Shown: one piece after another, positions 1 through 7,500 of the stretch | Layout of the letters: every line of letters starts with the position of its first letter | How positions within the stretch are numbered: the first letter of the stretch is position 1 | NCBI GenBank assembly: GCA_016841965.1 | Contig: JAEANN010000026.1 | Span: 1-64,000 of the forward strand | Direction: 5' to 3' | From: Candidatus Roseilinea mizusawaensis | GTDB lineage: Bacteria > Chloroflexota > Anaerolineae > J036 > Brachytrichaceae | Length of the DNA: 64,000 nt | Notes under the pieces: generated by a model | Seen by the model: the letters and a program-made list of their open reading frames with translations, nothing else | Told to the model about the DNA's origin: nothing | Databases searched by the model: none | Program-made: the position numbers and the translations under genes

Positions 1-140
1 ATTCGCGTCCATTCGCGTCCATTCGCGTCCATTCGCGTCCATTCGCGTCCATTCGCGCCATTCGCGTCCATTCGCGTCCATTCGCGTCCATTCGCGTCCA
101 TTCGCGTCCATTCGCGGTTCATTCGCGGTTCATTCGCGCC
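1..140. repeat. 10-bp tandem array, unit ATTCGCGTCC
   Basis: About fourteen consecutive copies of ATTCGCGTCC run from the window edge to about 140. One copy is 9 bp long, and the last few drift to ATTCGCGGTTC (11 bp). The array probably continues to the left of the window. There are no spacers, so it is not a CRISPR array. The ATT step recurs once per helical turn, which could give static curvature upstream of the aldolase gene. No coding function is seen. Confidence 0.95.
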
Positions 141-154
141 CCGCGCCTATCATG

Positions 155-160
155 TAGAAT
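155..160 (+). promoter_or_regulatory. possible -10 element (TAGAAT) for aldolase-kinase pair
   Basis: TAGAAT lies 33 bases before the ATG at 194, just after the tandem array. It resembles the TAGAAT and TATAAT hexamers seen before many genes here. No convincing -35 was found. Confidence 0.35.
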
Positions 161-169
161 CCCCGCGCG

Positions 170-190
170 CCAAATCCAAAATCCAAAATT
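170..190. repeat. heptameric CCAAAAT leader repeat
   Basis: Almost three units of a 7-bp AT-rich repeat (ATCCAAA) sit immediately before the ATG at 194. They stand out against the GC-rich surroundings. A similar stretch precedes the trigger factor gene on the other strand (17029-17060), and related sequence lies inside rlmN. Confidence 0.7.
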
Positions 191-193
191 AAT

Positions 194-853
194 ATGAGTG
201 AGTCAATCAGCGACCTGCGCGCCCGCATCGCCGAAATCGGCCGGCTGATGTACGAACGCCACCTGACCGACGCCGCCGGCGGAAACATCAGTGCACGCGC
301 CGGCGATGTCATCTGTGTCACCCCGCGCTACGCCGGCAGCAAACATCGCTGGCGCCTGCGCCCCGAACAAGTGATCGTGGCCGACCTGCAAGGACGCAAG
401 CTGGAAGGCGAAGGCGAGATCTCGCGCGAGGCCAAAGTCCACTTCAAGCTACTGACCGAGTTCTCCGACGGCCAGGCCGTTGTGCACGGCCACCCGCGCC
501 ATGTGATGGTCTTTGCCATGGCCGGCCGGCCCATCGTGCCGGTGCTCGAAAACACGCTCAAGTTCGGCCTGATCAAGGTGTGCCGCTTCGCGCCGGCGCA
601 CTCTGTCGAGCTGCCCGAGCACATCGCCGCCGAACTGCGCGGCCAGGAAGCTGCCATCCGCAAGCAAGCCGCCGCCGTCATCGCTCCTTGGCATGGCCTA
701 TTCGTGCTCGGCAAAGACCTCGAAGCTGCCTACGACGCCGCCGAGCGCATCGACGTGAACGCCCATTGCATCTTGATGAGCCGGCTGCTGCCCGGCCAGC
801 CGGTCGATCCCGAAGCCATCTACGCGCAATTGAAGGCAGAAGTGGGGCGGTAA
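194..853 (+). CDS. class II aldolase/adducin family protein
   Basis: This 219-residue protein belongs to the fuculose-phosphate aldolase (AraD/FucA) family, which uses a metal for reversible aldol cleavage of sugar phosphates or for epimerisation. An AAGGNIS substrate loop lies near residue 28. The HGHPRH motif at 98-103 supplies the first histidine ligands, and further histidines occur at 167 and 191. An acidic residue before the VHFKLL helix fits the catalytic glutamate. Length is normal for the family. The next gene is a PfkB sugar kinase, so kinase and aldolase may act in sequence on a phosphorylated ketose. The exact substrate cannot be read from sequence. The ATG follows an AT-rich leader without a Shine-Dalgarno. 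Confidence 0.88.
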   Translation: MSESISDLRARIAEIGRLMYERHLTDAAGGNISARAGDVICVTPRYAGSKHRWRLRPEQVIVADLQGRKLEGEGEISREAKVHFKLLTEFSDGQAVVHGHPRHVMVFAMAGRPIVPVLENTLKFGLIKVCRFAPAHSVELPEHIAAELRGQEAAIRKQAAAVIAPWHGLFVLGKDLEAAYDAAERIDVNAHCILMSRLLPGQPVDPEAIYAQLKAEVGR

Positions 854-869
854 TGGTGGGGCGGTAATG
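842..869 (+). repeat. 14-bp tandem duplication over stop/start junction
   Basis: GTGGGGCGGTAATG occurs at 842-855 and again at 856-869. The first copy holds the aldolase stop codon; the second holds the ATG of the kinase. Before duplication the two genes would have overlapped as TAATG. The first copy's ATG now opens only a four-codon frame. Confidence 0.9.
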
Positions 870-1838
870 GTTGTGACGCTGACCCCCAACACCGGCATCG
901 ACTACACCCTCATCGTGCCCGAGTTCCGGCTCGATGCGACCCTGCGCGCCAGCGCAACCGCCTGGGGCATGGGCGCCAAAGCAACCGACGTATCGTGGAT
1001 TCTGGGGCAATGGGGCGCGCCCAGCCTGGCGCTGGGGTTCGCCGCCGGCGAGGCCGGCCGGCGCATGGCAGCCATGCTGCGCGCGCGCGGCGTCCACACC
1101 GATTTCGTCGAAGCCGACGGCGAGACGCGCACCAACGTGGTGGTGGTGTGCGCCGCAACAGGCCGGCAATCCACCCTCACCGCCAACACCCTGCGCGTCA
1201 ACGCCGGCCATGTGCAAGCGTTGATCGCGCGCTACAGCCAGGCATTGCCGCAGGCCACCTGCGTTGTGCTGGGCGGCAGTCTGCCCGACGGCGCGCCGGA
1301 CTCGCTCTATCCCGAACTCATCCGGCTGGCCCGCGCGCGCAACATTCCCGTGATCTTCGATAGCAGCGGCCCGGCCCTGCGCGCCGGCCTCAGCGCCCAT
1401 CCCACCCTCATCAAACCCAACCAAGCCGAGCTGGCCGAACTGACCGGCCACACCCCCCACAGCCTGGCAGATGCGCACCGCCTGGCCGCCCAAGTTCAAC
1501 GCGACACCGACATCGATTTGATCGTCACTCTGGGCAGCGCCGGCGCGCTGGCGCTGCTCGGCGCCCGGCACTACCACATCCCCCCCTTGCCGGTCAAAGC
1601 GGTGAGCGCCGCCGGCGCAGGCGATGGCGTGCTGGCCGGCATGGCGCTTGCCCTGTCGCGCGGCCAAGCGCCCGAAGAAGGGCTGCGGTTGGGCTTTGCC
1701 TTCGCCGGCGCTGTGTTGATGACGGCCGGCACAGCCGACTTCCGCCCCGACGATGCGCGCCGACTGCTGCCGCAAGTTGCGCTGATCCCCTGGCCCCAGC
1801 ACCCTGACGGCGTGCGCGCGCCTCAGTCGGCGGCCTGA
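867..1838 (+). CDS. PfkB family sugar (phosphate) kinase, 1-phosphofructokinase-like
   Basis: This 323-residue ribokinase-fold protein resembles FruK/LacC, which phosphorylate fructose 1-phosphate or tagatose 6-phosphate with ATP. Visible family features are the N-terminal TLTPNTGID substrate strand, GGSLPDGAP near residue 137, KPNQAELAELTG near 187, and the ATP/anion-hole motif AAGAGDG with its catalytic Asp at about 253. It lies directly behind the class II aldolase and probably forms a two-gene unit with it. Its last 16 bases overlap the convergent membrane protein gene. FruK and LacC cannot be separated by eye, so no symbol is given. Confidence 0.88.
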   Translation: MVVTLTPNTGIDYTLIVPEFRLDATLRASATAWGMGAKATDVSWILGQWGAPSLALGFAAGEAGRRMAAMLRARGVHTDFVEADGETRTNVVVVCAATGRQSTLTANTLRVNAGHVQALIARYSQALPQATCVVLGGSLPDGAPDSLYPELIRLARARNIPVIFDSSGPALRAGLSAHPTLIKPNQAELAELTGHTPHSLADAHRLAAQVQRDTDIDLIVTLGSAGALALLGARHYHIPPLPVKAVSAAGAGDGVLAGMALALSRGQAPEEGLRLGFAFAGAVLMTAGTADFRPDDARRLLPQVALIPWPQHPDGVRAPQSAA

Positions 1839-3490
1839 TACACCCGCTGCTCGCAGTCAAACGGCAGTCCGCGCACAACCAGGCCGGTCTCGCGCCAGAC
1901 GTAATCGGCCAGCCAGGCCGGCAGCCGCGCGTCATTTGGCTGCTCGGCCAGACAGCTCAGGTTGCCCAGCGCAAAGACCGGCCGGCCACGCTGACGCATG
2001 GCAGCCAGAAAGCGCGGAAACTCATCGGCCGGCGACCTGAACGCAAACGGGCGAAAAGTGTCGCGCTGCGTGTAGAGCAGGAGCGCGCCGGCCATCTGAT
2101 CGTTGGTTCCGATTACGGCATCAGGCGGCAATGCCCCGGCCAGATGCGCCAGATCGGCGCGCGCGGTTGCGCCGATTCGGCCATAGGTCAATTGTGGATC
2201 GGGCGGCTTGACCAGGGCGCGAACGGCAAATGCCAACCCGCCGGCCAGCAGCACCGTCCCCCCCACTCCCAGCAGCGCGCGCCACAGACGCAGCGCACGG
2301 CCTGATGGCTGCCGGGCCGGTTCGCCCGCTCGCGCGCAGGGCAATGCAGCCACAATGCGTTCGCCCAGCGCCAAACAGCCGGCAGCCATACAGATCACCA
2401 GCGGTGGATAGGCCGGCAGCAGATAGCGCAACGTGTTCTCGAAGACGGCAGTCAAAGCCAGCGGCGCGTGAAACAGCGCAAAGGCCAGTCCCCAGCTCAG
2501 CAGGGTGATTGCAGCGCGCCGGCCGGCCCGGCGCCAAACAGCGCCCACGCCCAGTCCCGCGAGCACCACCAATGGCCCAAAGCCGCGCCACGAGGCCAGA
2601 TCGAAGGCCATGTTGAGCAGATTGGGCAGCACATTCCGCCAGCTCGCCACCGTGCTCTCCAGGCTCTCCACAGCCAGCGCGTGTTCCAGGTGCGCAGCGC
2701 GATAAGCCACATCGGGCGCCATCATCACAGCCAATCCGACTGCCAGCCAGGCCGGCCCTTCCCAGCGCCAACGCCGCGCCGGCTGCGACCAGGCCAGCCA
2801 GCCAATCGCAATCAAGATCAGCAGCGTCGAATGGCGAATGAGATAAGCCAGACCCACCGTCAGGCCGGCGGCCAGCCAGACCAGGCGCGCCGGCCAGGGC
2901 CGCCGGCCTTCCGCGATCAGCGCCAGCAAGACGGCCAGCGCCGATGCAAACTGGGCCGGCACATCGGACATGGGAACCAACGCCAGCGCAATCTGTTTCG
3001 GCGTCGTCGCCAGCAACACCACGCCCAGCGCAGCAATGACAGCGCGCTGCGCGTAAGCAGCGCCGGCCAGCAGCCGACGCGCCAGGATAAACACCACCAC
3101 CAGAGATGCCGCGCCCACCAGCGGTGTGAGCGCATACAGCCCTCCCTCGCCGGCCAGACGCCAGGCCGCCGCCAACAACAACGGCGCGCCAAACGCAAAA
3201 ACCGGGGCTGCCAGCGGTCGCCCGTCCGGCAGGCGATAGCCCACCGGGATAAAGGCATACCAGCTCAACCCCGCATCGCGCAAGGCATCGAGCAGAGGAA
3301 AGGCGCGCGCGGGCGTCCCGCGTTCGGCCAGATCGATGGCCATTTGCGCGTAGGTTGCCGGATCGTTGCCGATCACGCCGGCTGCGCGGCCTTGCAAGGT
3401 GATGCCTGCATACCACGCAGTGGCGACAATGACCACGACGGCTGCTGCCGGCCCGGCAAACGCACCATGCGCAGTGCGCTGTGTACTCAC
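1823..3490 (-). CDS. polytopic membrane glycosyltransferase, GT39/ArnT-like
   Basis: The 555-residue protein has about ten hydrophobic segments and a soluble C-terminal part from about residue 440. After the first helix comes a loop with GNDPATYAQMAIDLAERG, which carries the acidic residue expected at the metal/phosphate site of GT-C fold enzymes. Such enzymes move a sugar from a polyprenyl-phosphate donor on the outer side of the membrane. Acceptor and sugar cannot be inferred. The start is GTG at 3490, within a 14-bp tandem duplication that also copied the start codon. The gene is convergent with the PfkB kinase and divergent from the HpaI-type aldolase. Confidence 0.7.
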   Translation of the reverse strand: MSTQRTAHGAFAGPAAAVVVIVATAWYAGITLQGRAAGVIGNDPATYAQMAIDLAERGTPARAFPLLDALRDAGLSWYAFIPVGYRLPDGRPLAAPVFAFGAPLLLAAAWRLAGEGGLYALTPLVGAASLVVVFILARRLLAGAAYAQRAVIAALGVVLLATTPKQIALALVPMSDVPAQFASALAVLLALIAEGRRPWPARLVWLAAGLTVGLAYLIRHSTLLILIAIGWLAWSQPARRWRWEGPAWLAVGLAVMMAPDVAYRAAHLEHALAVESLESTVASWRNVLPNLLNMAFDLASWRGFGPLVVLAGLGVGAVWRRAGRRAAITLLSWGLAFALFHAPLALTAVFENTLRYLLPAYPPLVICMAAGCLALGERIVAALPCARAGEPARQPSGRALRLWRALLGVGGTVLLAGGLAFAVRALVKPPDPQLTYGRIGATARADLAHLAGALPPDAVIGTNDQMAGALLLYTQRDTFRPFAFRSPADEFPRFLAAMRQRGRPVFALGNLSCLAEQPNDARLPAWLADYVWRETGLVVRGLPFDCEQRVYQAAD

Positions 3491-3508
3491 CTCAGTGTAC
3501 TCACCTCA
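3481..3508 (-). repeat. 14-bp tandem duplication over a start codon
   Basis: GTGTACTCACCTCA is present at 3481-3494 and 3495-3508. On the minus strand each copy contains a GTG preceded by TGAG. The downstream GTG (3490) opens the glycosyltransferase. The upstream GTG (3504) reads GTG AGT ACA CTG AGG TGA and stops, because 14 is not a multiple of three. Confidence 0.9.
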
Positions 3509-3583
3509 GTTGATGATGATACTCGTGTCCAGAGCGAGGCAAGGGCGATGCGTGGCCGGCCGGCATCCCTTCTCAGATAGGGG

Positions 3584-3589
3584 TATAAC
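3584..3589 (+). promoter_or_regulatory. -10 element (TATAAC), leaderless-type start
   Basis: TATAAC lies 8 bases before the ATG at 3598 with no Shine-Dalgarno between. Transcription would begin at or next to the start codon. Confidence 0.5.
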
Positions 3590-3597
3590 TGGCCGCT

Positions 3598-4386
3598 ATG
3601 CGAGACAACACGCTTCGAACTTTGTGGGCGCGCGGTGAGACAGCCCTGAACGGCTGGGTGAGCATTCCCAACTCCTGGGTGGCCGAAGTCATGGCGCAAC
3701 AGGGCTGGGATAGCGTGACCATCGACGCCCAGCACGGGCTGATGCACTACGATGTGGCGCTGGGCATGTTGCAGGCCATCTCCACCACCGCGGCCACGCC
3801 CCTGGTGCGCGTACCGTGGAACGAGCCGGGGATCCTCATGAAGATGCTCGACGCCGGCGCATACGGCATCATCTGCCCGATGATCAACACACGCGCCGAG
3901 GCCGAAGCCTTCGTTGGCGCCTGCCGCTACCCGCCGGTGGGCTATCGCAGCTATGGGCCGCTGCGCGCAGCGATCTATGCCGGCCCAGACTACGTGGAGC
4001 GCGCCAACGACACCGTTCTCACCCTGGCCATGATCGAGACCGCCCAAGCGGTGCGCAACGCCGATGACATCTGCGCCACGCCAGGGTTGGACGGCATCTA
4101 CATCGGCCCGTCGGACCTCAGCATCAGCCTGGGCGGCCGGCCCGGTATCCCGCTGAGCGAAGGATTTCTGGCAGAGCCAATCGCAGCCGTGCTGGCTGCC
4201 GCTAAGCGGCGCGGCATAGTAGCCGGCATTCACACCGGCTCTACACAAGAAGCGCAGCGCATGATCGAGCTGGGGTTCCGCCTCGTCACCGTGCAGTCCG
4301 ACCTGCGTTACCTGATCAGCGCAGCGCAGGCCATCGTCACCGAGATGAAGCAACGTCGCGCCGGCGGATCGGTCGGGCCGTACTGA
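3598..4386 (+). CDS. HpcH/HpaI aldolase/citrate lyase family protein
   Basis: This 262-residue TIM-barrel protein resembles HpaI and 2-keto-3-deoxy-L-rhamnonate aldolase. Those are class II pyruvate aldolases acting on 4-hydroxy-2-oxo acids with a divalent metal. The catalytic-base motif IDAQHG is present with His at 46. LVRVPWNEPG carries the pyruvate-binding arginine. Metal ligands fit Glu in MIETA (about 147) and Asp in GPSDLS (about 173). The length is normal. The gene stands alone behind its own -10 element. The natural substrate is unknown. Confidence 0.9.
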   Translation: MRDNTLRTLWARGETALNGWVSIPNSWVAEVMAQQGWDSVTIDAQHGLMHYDVALGMLQAISTTAATPLVRVPWNEPGILMKMLDAGAYGIICPMINTRAEAEAFVGACRYPPVGYRSYGPLRAAIYAGPDYVERANDTVLTLAMIETAQAVRNADDICATPGLDGIYIGPSDLSISLGGRPGIPLSEGFLAEPIAAVLAAAKRRGIVAGIHTGSTQEAQRMIELGFRLVTVQSDLRYLISAAQAIVTEMKQRRAGGSVGPY

Positions 4387-4418
4387 ACACAGCAGCACAT
4401 CGGCAATCAGTCACTCGC

Positions 4419-4442
4419 GCCGGCCTGGAGGACGAGGCCGGC
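4419..4442. repeat. GC palindrome of the dispersed repeat family
   Basis: GCCGGCCTGG-AGGA-CGAGGCCGGC is a near-perfect hairpin. It matches the palindromes at 14780 and in the 41388-42235 array. The flanks CAATCAGTCACT and GCTGGCA also recur there. Confidence 0.8.
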
Positions 4443-4469
4443 GAGGGCTGGCAGTGCGCTGTACTCCGA

Positions 4470-4513
4470 AAAACGCTCCGGCAGCAGGCCCTGCGCGGGC
4501 GCTGCTGCCGGAG
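4470..4513 (-). terminator. rho-independent terminator of the subtilase gene
   Basis: The arms CTCCGGCAGCAG (4476-4487) and CTGCTGCCGGAG (4502-4513) pair perfectly, with an inner GCCC/GGGC stem. On the minus strand the hairpin is followed by CGTTTTTCGG. It lies 28 bases past the stop codon at 4541. Confidence 0.88.
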
Positions 4514-4540
4514 ATGATTCAGCCGATTGGAGAAATCGCG

Positions 4541-7500
4541 CTAGCGCAGCGCAATCGGCAGGAAGACGCGCGCCGCCGGCTCCACCTGCGCCGTCTGCGT
4601 GAACACGCCGCCCTCCACGTTATCCAAATACACGCGCGAGGTGTTGGTGATCGTGCCTTCGATGATGTTGGCCCGCGCCGCGTACTGAATGGTATGGCTG
4701 GCGTTGGCGGGGATGTTGCCCTGCCAGACGATGGCCGTGGTCGCCGCCGGCGAAGCCGGGCCGGCCACGGTCTGCCCGCCGAGCAGCATCATCAGGCTGC
4801 CGCCAAAGGGCGTGCCCCCGCTGGCGCTGCCGGCCACATAGCTCGTCCCGTTCGGGATCGGCGCCACCATCAACACATTCGCGGCGTTGCCGGGGCCGCC
4901 GTTGGTCACGGTGAAGGTGTAGGTCAGCAGGCCGCCGCTGGTCACCACCGCCGAGGATTGCGACAGGGCGCTCAGGTTAAAGGTCACTGTGTCGGTCAAC
5001 TGCTGCACGAAGGTGACCGGGGTCGAAGCGTTCAGCGGGCCGGCCACGGCAAAGATTGTGCCGACGCCGGCATCCAGCGGCGCGGTCAGCGTCACAGTGA
5101 CGGCGCCGCTGGCGTCGCTCGTGCCGCTGTTGGCCGAGAGCGCGCCCTGGCTGGCCAGCAAAGTGACGGACTGGCCGACGAACGGCGCATTGTATTGATC
5201 ACGCACAGTGGCCACCACGGTCGCCGTGGCCGCGCCGTTGGCGAACAACGTGTTCGGCGTAGCGCTTACGTTCAGGGCGCTGAGCGTCGGGGTATAGACG
5301 TTCACGCGCGCGGCATCGGCCCAATAGGCCGGGAAGTTACCGCCCTCGGCATAGGCTTCCCATTCGGCCAGGTTCACCGTGGTCTGGGTCAACACCGCGC
5401 TGGCAGTGACGAACACGCTGGCGCCGGGCGTCAGCGTGTAGGCAAAGCCGCTGAGGATCGCGCCCAACGCCGAGTCGGTCAGGTCGTGCGTGGTGAGGGT
5501 GATGTTGCCGGTGTTCTGCACGCTGTAGCAGTAGTAGACCGTGGCGCCGGTGGTCACGGTGATCTCTTGCGTGGTGGCGCACACTGCCGGGTTCAGGCCC
5601 ACCGTCTTGGTCACCACAATGGAAGGCATATCCAACGTGATGATGTCGGCCTCGCGCCCATGCTGCGCGTCGCGGTACATCAGCAAGACGCCGAGCTGCG
5701 AGGGCGAGTCCATGTCGTTGTACGCAAACTTGTTGATGGTCAGGGTGCTGCTGCCCCCGGCCGGCACCGGCGAGGGCGACAGGCTGGCCGTGGCGCGCGG
5801 ATAAGCCGGATTGGCCCGCATGATGTCGCTGAAGTCGGTCAGATTGCCGGTGAAGTAATTGTCAAAGGCCAGCACATAGAAGTCGAACGGCTGCCAGACG
5901 GCAGGGTTCGTCAGACTCAGCCCGATCTGGTTGGCCGGCACAGTGAAGATCACGTTGCCGGAGTTGAGGTCGGCGTCGGTGTAGAAGAAGGCATTGAACG
6001 GCCCGCTCGGCAACGGCCCGACGTACACCAGGTTGACGCCGGTCGAGGCAAACGTGCCCTGCTCAGCGTTGTAGATCACATAGTCGTCCACGCCGTCGCG
6101 GTTGCTGTCGATGTAGATGTCGAACTCGGCGGGATAGTTGGGATGGGTGCGCGGGCGCCAGGTGTTGATGGCAAACTGCACGCCGAACTGCCCGCCGCCG
6201 AGGCTGACCGCGCGCACGCCGACATAGCGCAGATCGACCACGGCCTGGTTAGAGCCGGGGGCGGGCAACACCGGGTAATCCTGCGGGCTGATGCCGGTGA
6301 GCGCAAACGTATCCACCCGCCCGCTGCGCGCGCCCTGCGGGTTGCTCAGCACGGTGAGGAGCGGGGCGCTGACGGTCACCACGGCGCTGGTGACGGTGGG
6401 CGTGAGGATGCCGGCGGCGGGATGCGGCAGGATGTGCCACGGCAGGCTCACGGTGTCGGTCACGTCGCCGACGAGGAGATAGCCGTCAAACTCGCTGTTG
6501 CGCAAGAGCGCGCCGGTGCCCAGTTGCGCCGGCGATGTGAAGGCCCAGAGCGGCAGCTTGGAGGCATCCACCATCCAGGTGATGTCGAAGGTGGCGGTCG
6601 AGTTGGCCGGCACCGATACGGTGGCCGGCACGCTGGGGACGACCGCGCCGCTGGCTGCGTCGTTGGCGTAGCGGAAGGTGGGAGTGATAACGTATTCGCG
6701 ATCGGCCGGGCTATAGTTGGCCACAACGACCGTGCGGGTGAAAGTATGCACGCCGGTGAGCAAGCGATGGTAGCCCAGCGACAGGCTGACGCCGTCCGTA
6801 TACAACTCACTGTTGAGAATCTGCGGGTTGGCTGCCCAGATGGCGGTGGTTGAGCTGATGGCGCGATCCACGCGCACTTCGCCGCCGCCGATGCGGGTGA
6901 TCTCGGCCAACACGCCCGGTTGGGTGGCGGGGTTGATATACACGTTGCGCTCGGCCGTGTTCATCAGGCGCGCCTTCACCTCAGCCGGCGTCAGGCCCGG
7001 CTCGGCAGAGAGCAACAGCGCCGCTGCGCCGGAGACCATCGGCGCAGCCCCGGAGGTGCCGCCGAAGGCTTCGGCGCCATTGCCGCTGCCGGAAATAGCC
7101 GAGACCGACGCGCCGGGGGCGCCGATATCGGGCTTAATGCCGCTGAAGCTGTAGTTCGGGCCGCGCGACGACGAGGCCACCATGCTGCCGACCATGGGAA
7201 TAGCCACCAGCGGGGAGACGGTGACCGTCACCACGTTGGTGGGTACCTGGGTTTTGATCAGGTTGCCCTCGTTCAGGCGGATGATGAGCGTCTCGGTCAT
7301 ATTCGCGCCGCCGCCGAATGAGAAGGTCGGCGCATCGCCGCTGACGTTGTTGGCGATCAACACGCCGATGGCGCCGGAGATCACCGCGCGGTCCACCTTT
7401 AGGCTGACAGCGCACAGGCCGCGGTCAATGAGCGCCACCTTGCCGGCTGGGTTGTCCAGATACGGGTCGGCCGGCCCCCAGCTCCCGGCGGGGCAGCCGC

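Noticed and set aside
1-140. CRISPR array
   Set aside because: The repeats are 10 bp and contiguous, with no spacers and no cas genes.
678-1802. 374-codon minus-strand frame opposite the PfkB kinase
   Set aside because: It is the antisense shadow of a well-recognised kinase and has no family features of its own.
4454-6853. 799-codon open frame on the plus strand opposite the subtilase
   Set aside because: It mirrors the GC-rich antisense of a gene with clear catalytic motifs. Its own translation is low-complexity, rich in His, Gly and Arg, and has no domain.
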